Shown here: piece after piece, positions 46,054 through 53,334 of the stretch
Layout: each line of letters opens with the position of its first letter
How positions within the stretch are numbered: position 1 is the stretch's first letter
DNA from: Gelidibacter japonicus
Lineage (GTDB): Bacteria; Bacteroidota; Bacteroidia; Flavobacteriales; Flavobacteriaceae
NCBI RefSeq assembly: GCF_010725055.1
Contig: NZ_BJKB01000014.1
Span: 58,319-122,318 of the forward strand
Direction: 5' to 3'
DNA: 64,000 nucleotides
Program-made: the position numbers and the translations under genes
The notes under the pieces: model-generated
Database searches by the model: none
What the model saw: only the letters and a program-made list of their open reading frames with translations
Told to the model about the DNA's origin: nothing

Positions 46054-46611
46054 ATGAATAGTACACTAATTTTAGCCATGGCTTTTACAGCCAGTTCCTT
46101 TATCACTTCAATCGAAAAAAAAGTAGATGTTGACAACAGTAAAATAACCTGGAAAGGCCATAAGGTAACCGGAGAGCATGATGGATACATCATTCTACAA
46201 AAGGGAGCTCTTCAGTTTGATGACAAAAATCAGTTGACAGGTGGAACATTTGTCATGGATATGACCACTCTAACTGTAACAGATCTTGAAGGCGAAATGA
46301 AAGGCAAACTTGAAGGACATCTAAAATCAGATGATTTTTTCAGCACAGACAAGCATACTGAAGCAAAATTTGTAATCACGAATGTTTCTGGAAAAGATGG
46401 TAAGTACAAAGTAACGGGAGACCTGACTATTAAAGGCATTACCAACCCTAACACTTTTGATATGATTATTTCTGGAAATACCGCTAAGGCTGACCTTAAA
46501 GTAGATCGTACCAAATATGATATAAAATTTAGATCAGCAAGTTTCTTTGACAACCTTAAAGACAAAGCTATTTATGATAATTTTGATCTCCATGTAAATC
46601 TTAAATTTTAA
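46054..46611 (+). CDS. YceI-family exported lipid-binding protein
   Basis: A 185-residue YceI-type lipocalin-like protein with a signal peptide (LILAMAFTASSFITS). Family blocks: VDVDNSKITWKGHKVTGEHDG near residue 25, GGTFVMDMTTLTVTD, HLKSDDFFSTDKHTEAKFVITNV near 88-110, and LTIKGITNPNTFDMII near 128. It binds isoprenoid or other lipids in the periplasm. It is co-transcribed with marR and ends at a strong terminator. Confidence 0.93.
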   Translation: MNSTLILAMAFTASSFITSIEKKVDVDNSKITWKGHKVTGEHDGYIILQKGALQFDDKNQLTGGTFVMDMTTLTVTDLEGEMKGKLEGHLKSDDFFSTDKHTEAKFVITNVSGKDGKYKVTGDLTIKGITNPNTFDMIISGNTAKADLKVDRTKYDIKFRSASFFDNLKDKAIYDNFDLHVNLKF

Positions 46612-46648
46612 TCTGAAATTTTATTGAGTATCATATTCAAGTAAACAG

Positions 46649-46688
46649 AATCCTGCTTTTATTTTTCCGGAAGCAGGATTTTTTTTTA
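46649..46688 (+). terminator. Terminator after yceI
   Basis: The arms AATCCTGCTT (46649-46658) and AAGCAGGATT (46671-46680) form a 10-bp stem, followed by a run of T to 46688. It separates yceI from the trp promoter. Confidence 0.88.
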
Positions 46689-46705
46689 TTTTTTTCCTAA
46701 ATTAT

Positions 46706-46735
46706 TTGTAAACTAAATATTGATTTCTATATTTG
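46706..46735 (+). promoter_or_regulatory. Promoter of the trp operon
   Basis: TTG at 46706-46708 and TATATTTG at 46728-46735 match the Bacteroidota consensus (TTG, 19-nt spacer, TAnnTTTG). Transcription would start near 46740, just before the leader peptide ATG at 46749. Confidence 0.75.
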
Positions 46736-46748
46736 ACAAAACAAATTT

Positions 46749-46805
46749 ATGTACACAACTTTAAATCATACTTGGTGGTGGAACTTTTCGAAACAACATT
46801 CGTGA
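46749..46805 (+). CDS. trpL: trp operon leader peptide
   Basis: An 18-residue frame, MYTTLNHTWWWNFSKQHS, with three consecutive Trp codons at 46773-46781. It lies between the trp promoter and a strong terminator before trpE, exactly the layout of transcription attenuation. When tryptophan is scarce the ribosome would stall at the Trp codons. The stop-codon segment TCGTGAA (46800-46806) is complementary to TTCACGA (46852-46858) at the loop of the terminator, so a stalled ribosome would leave it free to compete, whereas a ribosome at the stop codon would mask it. Confidence 0.85.
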   Translation: MYTTLNHTWWWNFSKQHS

Positions 46806-46840
46806 AGTAATGCTATAGTATATTTAATTCTAATATAACA

Positions 46841-46873
46841 AAGGCTTGTCATTCACGACAAGCCTTTTTTTTT
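46841..46873 (+). terminator. trp attenuator (rho-independent terminator in the leader)
   Basis: The arms AAGGCTTGTC (46841-46850) and GACAAGCCTT (46857-46866) form a perfect 10-bp stem with a 6-nt loop, followed by T to 46873. It ends 11 bp before the trpE start and lies 36 nt past the leader stop codon. It would abort transcription when Trp-tRNA is plentiful. Confidence 0.88.
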
Positions 46874-46884
46874 ACAAAAAATCA

Positions 46885-48288
46885 ATGAAAACCTACAATC
46901 TATACACTCATCACAAGAAAATACTCGCAGACACGATCACGCCCGTGAGCATTTATTTAAAAATTAGGGATAAATTTCCCAACAGTATTCTTTTGGAAAG
47001 TAGTGATTACCGCGCCAATGACAATAGTTTTTCTTATATCTGCTGCAATCCTATTGCTTCTATCAAAGTAAAAAACGAAGTTATTACAGAGAACTTCCCT
47101 GATAAGAGTCAAACGCGCCATCCAATTTCTCCGAAAACCAATGTGGCGGATGTTATCCACAACTTCACAAAACGTTTTAAAACAGATTCTGAGGATAAAT
47201 TCAAGTTTATCAATAATGGCATTTTTGGATATATTGCCTATGATGCCGTGCGTTATTTTGAAGATGTAGACATCTCAAAAAAAGAAGGTCATCAAGATAT
47301 TCCAGACATTTACTATGCAGTGTATCAAAACATTATCGCCATTAATCATTTCAAAAACGAAGCTTATGTATTTGCACATTGTTTTGACACCGAAAATAAT
47401 ATTGATGAAATCTTACAGCTGATCAAATCGAAAAATTTTGCAGCCTTTAACTTTTCGACAAATGGTGACACGTCCTCCAATTTAACCGACGACGAATATA
47501 AGGAGAATGTCATCCTCGCAAAAAAACACTGTGCCCGGGGGGATGTGTTTCAACTTGTACTGTCAAAAAAGTTCTCACAGCAATTCAAAGGTGACGAATT
47601 CAATGTGTATCGCGCCTTGCGAAGCATCAACCCCTCTCCTTACCTATTCTATTTTGATTACGGCGATTTCAAAATTTTTGGAAGTTCGCCAGAAGCACAA
47701 TTGGTCATCAATAAGGATAAGGCTGAAATCCATCCAATTGCAGGAACTTTTAAACGCACTGGTAACGACGAAAAAGATGCTGAACTCGCCAAAAAACTAT
47801 CAATTGACGATAAAGAAAATGCCGAACACGTCATGCTTGTAGATTTGGCCAGAAACGATTTGAGTCGCCATGGAAGTCAAGTAACCGTCGAAAAGTATAG
47901 AGAAGTCCAATTCTTTTCACACGTAATTCATTTGGTGAGCAAGGTTACAGGTAAAAAGCATACTGATACCACCACCATGCAAATGGTCGCCGATACCTTT
48001 CCTGCAGGAACCTTAAGTGGTGCACCGAAGCATAAAGCCATGCAGCTTATCGAAAAATACGAAAAAACAAGTCGCGACTTTTACGGTGGCGCCATAGGAT
48101 TTATGGATTTTCAAGGCAACTTCAACCACGCCATAATGATTCGGACATTTTTGAGCAAAAATCATCAATTACATTGGCAAGCCGGTGCAGGATTGGTTTC
48201 TAAGTCTAACCCTGACGATGAATTACAGGAAGTATATAATAAGTTGGGCGCATTGACCAAGGCGATTGAAATGGCGAAGGAGATTTAA
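46885..48288 (+). CDS. trpE: Anthranilate synthase component I
   Basis: A 467-residue TrpE. The ATG at 46885 is chosen because a longer TTG-started frame would run through the attenuator hairpin. The Trp feedback site is in ILLESSDYRANDNSF near residue 34. The chorismate-binding domain shows VFQLVLSKKFSQQF, PSPYLFYFDYGDFKIFGSSPE near 250-272, HPIAGTFKRTG near 287, AEHVMLVDLARNDLSRHGS near 315 and FPAGTLSGAPKHKAMQLI near 372. It makes anthranilate from chorismate with TrpG-supplied ammonia, first step of tryptophan synthesis. Confidence 0.96.
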   Translation: MKTYNLYTHHKKILADTITPVSIYLKIRDKFPNSILLESSDYRANDNSFSYICCNPIASIKVKNEVITENFPDKSQTRHPISPKTNVADVIHNFTKRFKTDSEDKFKFINNGIFGYIAYDAVRYFEDVDISKKEGHQDIPDIYYAVYQNIIAINHFKNEAYVFAHCFDTENNIDEILQLIKSKNFAAFNFSTNGDTSSNLTDDEYKENVILAKKHCARGDVFQLVLSKKFSQQFKGDEFNVYRALRSINPSPYLFYFDYGDFKIFGSSPEAQLVINKDKAEIHPIAGTFKRTGNDEKDAELAKKLSIDDKENAEHVMLVDLARNDLSRHGSQVTVEKYREVQFFSHVIHLVSKVTGKKHTDTTTMQMVADTFPAGTLSGAPKHKAMQLIEKYEKTSRDFYGGAIGFMDFQGNFNHAIMIRTFLSKNHQLHWQAGAGLVSKSNPDDELQEVYNKLGALTKAIEMAKEI

Positions 48289-48313
48289 GAGAATAAACAA
48301 GGTTTGAATACTA

Positions 48314-48342
48314 ACCTGCAAGGTTTCAAAAACCTTGTAGGT
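48314..48342. repeat. Palindromic repeat, ACCTG-AGGT family
   Basis: In the trpE-trpG gap. The arms ACCTGCAAGGTTT and AAACCTTGTAGGT pair with one mismatch around a 3-nt loop. It is related to the repeats at 48378, 51891 and 53160. Confidence 0.75.
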
Positions 48343-48377
48343 CTAAAAAGAAAAAAGTATTTAGCATCAGATCTGAC

Positions 48378-48406
48378 ACCTTTCAGGTTTTAAAAGCCTG
48401 ACAGGT
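48378..48406. repeat. Palindromic repeat, ACCTG-AGGT family
   Basis: Second copy in the trpE-trpG gap. The arms ACCTTTCAGGTTT and AAGCCTGACAGGT pair with one mismatch and a G-T pair. Confidence 0.7.
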
Positions 48407-48440
48407 CTCAAACAAAAAGAATTAACATTTAACACTGAGA

Positions 48441-48458
48441 TCCCCGCTTTCGCGGGGA
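48441..48458. repeat. GC-rich hairpin 6 nt before the trpG start
   Basis: TCCCCGC-TTTC-GCGGGGA, a 7-bp stem with a 4-nt loop, ends 6 nt before the trpG ATG. It is the same family as ATTCCCGC-CTTC-GCGGGAAT at 51943. Its purine-rich 3' arm occupies the position of a ribosome-binding site. Confidence 0.8.
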
Positions 48459-48464
48459 AAGATT

Positions 48465-49049
48465 ATGAAAATATTAGTTATAGACAATTACGACAGTTTC
48501 ACATATAATCTCGTCCATTATCTTGAAGATTTGGGCTGTGAGGTCACCGTCCGACGCAACGATCAACTCACTCTTGAAGAGGTAGATGCCTTTGAGAAAA
48601 TAGTACTATCGCCAGGACCAGGTCTTCCTGATGAGGCTGGATTATTAAAAGCCATTATCAAAACTTACGCTCCCACAAAAAGTATTTTGGGCGTTTGTTT
48701 AGGCCAACAAGCTATTGGTGAAGTTTTTGGTGGTAGTTTGATCAATCTCGACACGGTTTATCATGGTGTCGCCACAAAAGTCACTAGTTGCGTTACCGAC
48801 GAATCGCTTTTTAACGGATTGGACAAAACCATTGAAGTTGGTCGTTACCACTCTTGGGTGGTGGACCCTAACTTACCCGAGGTATTGGAAGCCACTTCCT
48901 TTGATGAAAACGGACAAGTGATGTCTTTGCGTCATAAAATATACGATTTAAAAGGGGTACAATTCCATCCAGAATCGGTGTTGACACCGGATGGGAAAAA
49001 GATATTGGAGAATTGGATCCAAATTCCTGCGCAGGCAGGAATCTTATAG
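48465..49049 (+). CDS. trpG: Anthranilate synthase component II (glutamine amidotransferase)
   Basis: A 194-residue class I glutamine amidotransferase. DNYDSFTYNLVHYLEDLG is at residues 6-23, the oxyanion loop LSPGPGLPDEAG near 48, the catalytic Cys in ILGVCLGQQAIGE near 78, and the His-Glu pair in GVQFHPESVLTPDGKKIL near 168. It supplies ammonia to TrpE. The last residues (IPAQAGI) are encoded by a palindromic repeat (49023-49042), so the natural C-terminus seems to have been extended by a repeat. Confidence 0.95.
   Translation: MKILVIDNYDSFTYNLVHYLEDLGCEVTVRRNDQLTLEEVDAFEKIVLSPGPGLPDEAGLLKAIIKTYAPTKSILGVCLGQQAIGEVFGGSLINLDTVYHGVATKVTSCVTDESLFNGLDKTIEVGRYHSWVVDPNLPEVLEATSFDENGQVMSLRHKIYDLKGVQFHPESVLTPDGKKILENWIQIPAQAGIL
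49023..49042. repeat. Palindromic repeat forming the 3' end of trpG
   Basis: ATTCCTGC-GCAG-GCAGGAAT, a perfect 8-bp stem, is translated in frame as trpG residues 187-193. It is the same family as the copies in trpF and before trpB. Confidence 0.85.
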
Positions 49050-49140
49050 ATAAATTGATAAGGTGAAAATGGTGATATAAAATATAAAATAATAGATTCA
49101 TCTTTCCCAAAAAACAAAAATTAAGATTAACAAAATAAAA

Positions 49141-49157
49141 TCCCCACTTTCGTGGGT
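49141..49157. repeat. Hairpin 7 nt before the trpD start
   Basis: CCCAC-TTTC-GTGGG core (49143-49156). A variant of the family, it ends 7-8 nt before the ATG at 49165. Confidence 0.7.
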
Positions 49158-49164
49158 AATGAAT

Positions 49165-50160
49165 ATGAAACACATACTCAACAGACTCATCAACCAGGAA
49201 AGCATCTCCAGCGAAGAAGCCAAACAGGTCTTGGTCAACATATCCAAAGGAACCTATAATCAGAGCCAGATTGCATCTTTCCTAACCGTTTATATGATGC
49301 GAAGTATTACCATTGAAGAATTGCAAGGTTTTAGGGATGCGCTTTTAGAACTTTGCTTGCACGTGGATTTGGCTGAATATAATGGTATCGATTTATGTGG
49401 TACTGGCGGCGACGGCAAAGACACCTTTAATATTTCAACCTTGGCATCATTTGTCACTGCAGGTGCAGGCATCAATGTTACCAAACACGGCAACTATGGC
49501 GTTTCTTCGGCTTGTGGTTCGTCAAATGTCATGGAATATCTGGGTATTAGATTCACCTCGGATATTGATTTCCTTAAACGATCCTTGGACGAAGCCGGTA
49601 TTTGCGTGTTGCACGCCCCACTCTTTCATCCAGCGATGAAAAATGTGGCACCCATCCGAAAGGATTTGGCCGTAAAAACCTTTTTTAATATGTTGGGACC
49701 AATGGTGAATCCGGCATTTCCAAAAAACCAGTTGGTAGGCGTTTTTAATTTGGAGTTGCTTAGAATGTATAGCTACCTCTACCAAAATACGGATATCAAC
49801 TATACCATCCTCCATGCTTTGGATGGTTATGATGAAATCTCATTGACTGGACCGACCAAAGTAATTCGAAACACTACAGAAACCATGATTTCACCAGAAT
49901 TTTTTGGATTAAACACCTTAAACCAAAGCGAAATCTATGGTGGTGATTCTGTAGCCTCATCAGCTAATATTTTCACACAAATATTAGATGGACAAGGTAG
50001 CGAAGCACAAAACAACGTAGTATGCGCCAATGCAGCTATGGCCATTGCGACCGTGACCAAAAAATCGGCAGAAGATAGTTTTGGAATGGCAAAAGACGCT
50101 TTATTGAGCGGAAAAGCAAAGGAGAAATTTGAAAGATTGGTTGAAATAAGTAAAGTATAG
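49165..50160 (+). CDS. trpD: Anthranilate phosphoribosyltransferase
   Basis: A 331-residue TrpD. The glycine-rich PRPP-binding motif LCGTGGDGKDTFNISTLASF is near residue 75, NYGVSSACGSSNVMEYLG near 110, HPAMKNVAPIRKDLAVKTFFNMLGPMVNP near 155-185. It attaches phosphoribose to anthranilate. The second of two nearby ATGs is preferred because it matches the family N-terminus (MKHILNRLINQESIS) and gives the same 7-8 nt hairpin spacing as trpG, trpB and trpA. Confidence 0.95.
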   Translation: MKHILNRLINQESISSEEAKQVLVNISKGTYNQSQIASFLTVYMMRSITIEELQGFRDALLELCLHVDLAEYNGIDLCGTGGDGKDTFNISTLASFVTAGAGINVTKHGNYGVSSACGSSNVMEYLGIRFTSDIDFLKRSLDEAGICVLHAPLFHPAMKNVAPIRKDLAVKTFFNMLGPMVNPAFPKNQLVGVFNLELLRMYSYLYQNTDINYTILHALDGYDEISLTGPTKVIRNTTETMISPEFFGLNTLNQSEIYGGDSVASSANIFTQILDGQGSEAQNNVVCANAAMAIATVTKKSAEDSFGMAKDALLSGKAKEKFERLVEISKV

Positions 50161-50227
50161 TCTACAGTGGACAGTCTGTAGTCGGCAGTTGTACAGGCAA
50201 CAGACAAAAAAATTAAACATTTTTTAA

Positions 50228-51010
50228 ATGAATATTTTAGACCAAATAGTTATTGATAAACGCAAAGAAGTTGATTTAAGAAGATCACTCATTCCTACTT
50301 CGCAATTGGAACAATCAGTTTTGTTTGAAAGAGATACGGTTTCACTTACTAAAAGTTTGAAGAACAGCGCTTCAGGTATTATTGCTGAACACAAACGTCG
50401 GTCACCCTCGAAATCCATCATAAATCAAAACCTAAATGTGTTCGACGTAGCACAAGGTTATGAATCGGCTGGAGTTTGCGGAATGTCAGTTCTAACCGAC
50501 GCGAAATATTTTGGAGGCTCTTTGGACGATTTATTGTTGGCAAAAGCGAGTTGCAATTTGCCTTTATTGAGAAAGGAATTTATCATCCATCCGTACCAAA
50601 TATTGGAAGCAAAAGCTTATGGCGCAGACGTCATTTTGCTCATCGCATCCATTTTATCCAAAGTGGAAATTAAGAAGCTCTCAGAACTGGCGAAAAGCTT
50701 AAATCTGGAAGTACTGTTGGAAATTCATAATGAAGAAGAATTGCACAAATCGGTGATGCCAAGCTTGGATATGATGGGCGTCAACAACAGAAATTTAAAA
50801 ACTTTCGAGGTCAGCTTGGATACTAGCAAGCATTTGAGCACGTTAATTCCAGATGATTTTATAAAAATATCAGAAAGTGGCATCAGCAGCATTGAATCTA
50901 TTAAAGAATTACATCCCTACGGTTATCAAGGTTTTTTAATTGGAGAAAACTTTATGAAAACGGACAACGCTGGAGAAAGTGCTAAATCATTTATCAAAAA
51001 CCTGATTTAA
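50228..51010 (+). CDS. trpC: Indole-3-glycerol-phosphate synthase
   Basis: A 260-residue TrpC with the usual blocks: GIIAEHKRRSPSKSIIN near residue 52 (family normally AEIKRASPS), VLTDAKYFGGSLDDL near 85, LLRKEFIIHPYQILEAKAYGADVILLIASIL near 108-138, MGVNNRNLKTFEVSL near 180, and ISESGISS near 215. It closes the indole ring. It starts 67 bp after trpD and is 8 bp upstream of trpF; no hairpin precedes it. Confidence 0.95.
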   Translation: MNILDQIVIDKRKEVDLRRSLIPTSQLEQSVLFERDTVSLTKSLKNSASGIIAEHKRRSPSKSIINQNLNVFDVAQGYESAGVCGMSVLTDAKYFGGSLDDLLLAKASCNLPLLRKEFIIHPYQILEAKAYGADVILLIASILSKVEIKKLSELAKSLNLEVLLEIHNEEELHKSVMPSLDMMGVNNRNLKTFEVSLDTSKHLSTLIPDDFIKISESGISSIESIKELHPYGYQGFLIGENFMKTDNAGESAKSFIKNLI

Positions 51011-51018
51011 AAAGTAAA

Positions 51019-51759
51019 ATGAGTACCGACAATGACCTAAATAAAACGAATCAAACTCCCTCTTTATCGGAGAAGATTGGATTAAAACTCAAAGTCTGCG
51101 GCATGAAATATTCCGACAATATTGGTGATATTGCCATGCTTCAACCTGATTATCTCGGATTTATATTCTATGAAAAGTCCAGCCGATTTTTCAGAGGCAC
51201 CATTCCAGAGTTGCCTTCAAGCATTAAAAAAGTAGGGGTTTTTGTGGATGCAATGATTGAGAACATTATTGAAAAGGTTGAAAAATATGATTTAGATCTG
51301 GTTCAATTGCATGGGAAGGAATCTCCGGAATTTTGTAAAGAACTACATGGTCTTCTTACAAAGGTAGATCGAACTGAGAATGCTGAGATTCCTGCCTTCG
51401 CAGGAATTGTGAAGGTGTTCTCAATCAAAGACCATTTCAATTTTGACGAATTGATACCTTACGAATCGGTGTGTGATTACTTTTTGTTTGACACCAAAGG
51501 TAAACTCCCTGGAGGAAACGGTTACACATTCAATTGGGAAGCTCTAAAAGATTACCCATCCACCAAACCTTATTTTTTAAGTGGCGGGATTGGTTCGGAG
51601 GAAACTGATAAGGTATCTAAATTCCTGAGAAGGCAGGAATCCGAATATTGCCATGCCATCGACGTCAACAGTAAATTTGAAATTGAACCTGGATTGAAGG
51701 ATTCGAAAAAATTGGAAGTATTTAAAAAAAGGATTAACAAGTTTGATAAAATCAATTGA
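51019..51759 (+). CDS. trpF: Phosphoribosylanthranilate isomerase, enlarged by repeat insertions
   Basis: A 246-residue TrpF; about 200-215 is usual. Family blocks: LKLKVCGMKYSDNI near residue 23, LGFIFYEKSSRFF near 46, VGVFVDAMIENIIEKVEKYDLDLVQLHGKESPEFC near 74-108, FLFDTKGKLPGGNGYTFNWE near 155, YFLSGGIGSEE near 185, and CHAIDVNSKFEIEPGLKD near 211. Extra sequence comes from an unusual N-terminal leader (about 22 residues) and two in-frame palindromic repeats, encoding IPAFAGI (residues 124-130) and FLRRQES (about 201-207). Both sit between family blocks, so activity is probably kept. Confidence 0.93.
   Translation: MSTDNDLNKTNQTPSLSEKIGLKLKVCGMKYSDNIGDIAMLQPDYLGFIFYEKSSRFFRGTIPELPSSIKKVGVFVDAMIENIIEKVEKYDLDLVQLHGKESPEFCKELHGLLTKVDRTENAEIPAFAGIVKVFSIKDHFNFDELIPYESVCDYFLFDTKGKLPGGNGYTFNWEALKDYPSTKPYFLSGGIGSEETDKVSKFLRRQESEYCHAIDVNSKFEIEPGLKDSKKLEVFKKRINKFDKIN
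51388..51407. repeat. Palindromic repeat inside trpF (copy 1)
   Basis: ATTCCTGC-CTTC-GCAGGAAT, a perfect 8-bp stem with 4-nt loop, in frame within trpF and translated as IPAFAGI. Identical to the copy at 51846-51865. Confidence 0.9.
51621..51640. repeat. Palindromic repeat inside trpF (copy 2)
   Basis: ATTCCTG-AGAAGG-CAGGAAT, a 7-bp stem, in another frame of the family and translated as FLRRQES. It lies in the loop before the conserved HAIDVNSKFE block. Confidence 0.8.
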
Positions 51760-51850
51760 ACTTAAAAACATGAGATTCCTAACAGTGTGGGAATGAAAAA
51801 TAAAATAACAAGTTTAAAGAATTTGATTGAACTTATAAACATGAGATTCC
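51735..51850 (+). repeat. Degenerate tandem duplication covering the end of trpF
   Basis: About 46 bp (51735-51780) recur at about 51806-51850 with a 71-bp period: both read AACAAGTTT, then a variable A/T stretch, then ATTGAACTTA-AAACATGAGATTCCT. The first copy includes the trpF stop codon, so the spacer contains a decaying copy of the gene end plus repeat. Confidence 0.65.
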
Positions 51851-51865
51851 TGCCTTCGCAGGAAT
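51846..51865. repeat. Palindromic repeat in the trpF-trpB gap
   Basis: ATTCCTGCCTTCGCAGGAAT, identical to copy 1 inside trpF. Confidence 0.88.
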
Positions 51866-51890
51866 GTGAAATAAATTAATTGGCATAGCC

Positions 51891-51930
51891 AGACCTGACG
51901 GTCCCGATAGCTATCGGGACTGTCAGGTCT
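51891..51930. repeat. 40-bp palindrome in the trpF-trpB gap
   Basis: AGACCTGAC and GTCAGGTCT outer arms enclose GTCCCGATAG-CTATCGGGAC; 20 bp can pair with a single mismatch at the junction. It is followed by TTTT on the plus strand, so it may act as a terminator or processing site. The inner core CCCGATAGCTATCGGG recurs at 53265-53280. Confidence 0.85.
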
Positions 51931-51942
51931 TTTAAAAATGAG

Positions 51943-51962
51943 ATTCCCGCCTTCGCGGGAAT
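51943..51962. repeat. GC-rich hairpin 7 nt before the trpB start
   Basis: ATTCCCGC-CTTC-GCGGGAAT, a perfect 8-bp stem with 4-nt loop, ends 7 nt before the trpB ATG. Confidence 0.85.
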
Positions 51963-51969
51963 GTAGAAT

Positions 51970-53151
51970 ATGACATACAACATCAACGAAAAAGGGTATT
52001 ACGGCGAATTTGGTGGGGCATACATCCCAGAAATGCTCTATCCCAATGTAGAAGAATTACGCCAAAACTATCTCAGAGTCATGGCAGAACCTGAATTCCA
52101 AGAAGAATTCAATGCGCTGCTAAAAGATTATGTAGGACGCCCTTCCCCGCTCTATTTTGCGAAGCGATTAAGCGAGAAGTACGATACCAAAATTTATTTA
52201 AAACGCGAAGACCTCAACCATACCGGTGCACACAAGATCAACAATACCATTGGTCAGATTTTGATGGCGAAACGTCTCGGCAAAAACCGCATCATTGCCG
52301 AAACTGGCGCTGGTCAACATGGCGTGGCTACGGCAACAGTCTGCGCGCTGATGGGCTTGGAATGTATTGTGTATATGGGGGAAATTGACATTGCCCGTCA
52401 AGCGCCCAACGTGGCGCGGATGAAAATGTTGGGCGCTACCGTTGTTCCCGCACTTTCGGGTAGTCGCACCTTAAAAGATGCCACTAATGAAGCCATTCGT
52501 GATTGGATCAACAATCCAGTGGATACGCATTATATTATCGGCAGCGTGGTTGGCCCACATCCCTATCCAGATATGGTAGCCCGTTTTCAAGCGATAGTTT
52601 CCGAAGAAATCCAATGGCAACTTAAAGAAAAAGAAGGCACCACAAAACCCGATTATGTTGTAGCATGCGTAGGCGGCGGTAGTAATGCTGCAGGTGCGTT
52701 TTATCACTTTTTGGACGATACGGAAGTCAAACTCATTGCGGTGGAAGCTGCTGGAAAAGGGGTACATTCTGGAGAGAGCGCAGCTACATCAGTTTTAGGA
52801 AAAGAGGGCATCATTCACGGCAGTAAAACACTATTGATGCAAACGCCTGACGGACAGATTACGGAACCTTACAGTATTTCGGCAGGTCTGGATTATCCAG
52901 GAGTAGGGCCAATGCACGCGCATTTGTACAAAAGTGGTCGAGCCGAATTTATTGCGATTACCGATGATGATGCCATGATCGCCGGACTGGAATTGTGCAA
53001 AAAAGAAGGTATTATCCCCGCTATTGAAAGTTCACATGCCTTGGCGGTTTTTGAACATAAAAAGTTTCAACCTGATGATGTCGTTGTAGTTAGTTTGTCA
53101 GGCCGTGGTGACAAGGATTTGGAGACTTATATAAAGCATTTTAAATTATAA
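51970..53151 (+). CDS. trpB: Tryptophan synthase beta chain
   Basis: A 393-residue TrpB. The PLP-binding Lys is in [14 protein letters not shown] near residue 87, the substrate site in [20 protein letters not shown] near 110, the phosphate loop in [15 protein letters not shown] near 233, GVHSGESAA near 264, [14 protein letters not shown] near 305 and the Ser in [11 protein letters not shown] near 377. It condenses indole and serine. A well-conserved gene flanked on both sides by repeat-filled gaps (210 and 183 bp). Confidence 0.97.
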   Translation: MTYNINEKGYYGEFGGAYIPEMLYPNVEELRQNYLRVMAEPEFQEEFNALLKDYVGRPSPLYFAKRLSEKYDTKIYLKREDLNHTGAHKINNTIGQILMAKRLGKNRIIAETGAGQHGVATATVCALMGLECIVYMGEIDIARQAPNVARMKMLGATVVPALSGSRTLKDATNEAIRDWINNPVDTHYIIGSVVGPHPYPDMVARFQAIVSEEIQWQLKEKEGTTKPDYVVACVGGGSNAAGAFYHFLDDTEVKLIAVEAAGKGVHSGESAATSVLGKEGIIHGSKTLLMQTPDGQITEPYSISAGLDYPGVGPMHAHLYKSGRAEFIAITDDDAMIAGLELCKKEGIIPAIESSHALAVFEHKKFQPDDVVVVSLSGRGDKDLETYIKHFKL

Positions 53152-53159
53152 GATTAACA

Positions 53160-53192
53160 AAACCTCACAGGTTTTGGAAACCTGTGAGGTTT
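53160..53192. repeat. Palindromic repeat after trpB, AACCT-AGGTT family
   Basis: AAACCTCACAGGTTT-TGG-AAACCTGTGAGGTTT, a perfect 15-bp stem with 3-nt loop, 8 bp past the trpB stop. Confidence 0.88.
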
Positions 53193-53257
53193 ATAGGAAT
53201 AAAAAACCTTGTCTACGAAAGAAGAAGAATTAAAGAGGTATTATTATATAAGAAGAG

Positions 53258-53291
53258 ATTCCCTCCCGATAGCTATCGGGATCGTGGGAAT
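53258..53291. repeat. Nested palindrome in the trpB-trpA gap
   Basis: Outer ATTCCC and GGGAAT arms enclose the perfect inner palindrome TCCCGATAGCTATCGGGA (53264-53281), the core also found at 51902-51919. It looks like one repeat inserted into another. Confidence 0.75.
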
Positions 53292-53310
53292 AGAGTTTAA
53301 CTAAAAAATA

Positions 53311-53328
53311 TTCCCGCCTTCGCGGGAA
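53311..53328. repeat. GC-rich hairpin 6 nt before the trpA start
   Basis: TTCCCGC-CTTC-GCGGGAA, a 7-bp stem, ends 6 nt before the trpA ATG, the fourth such hairpin in this position. Confidence 0.85.
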
Positions 53329-53334
53329 GTAAGC

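Noticed and set aside
46846..46884. Longer trpE starting at a TTG
   Set aside because: It would translate through the attenuator hairpin; the ATG at 46885 matches the TrpE N-terminus and follows the terminator.
48314..53328. Repeats in the trp gaps as a CRISPR array
   Set aside because: Units are palindromic, of several families, irregularly spaced and separated by genes; no cas genes are present.
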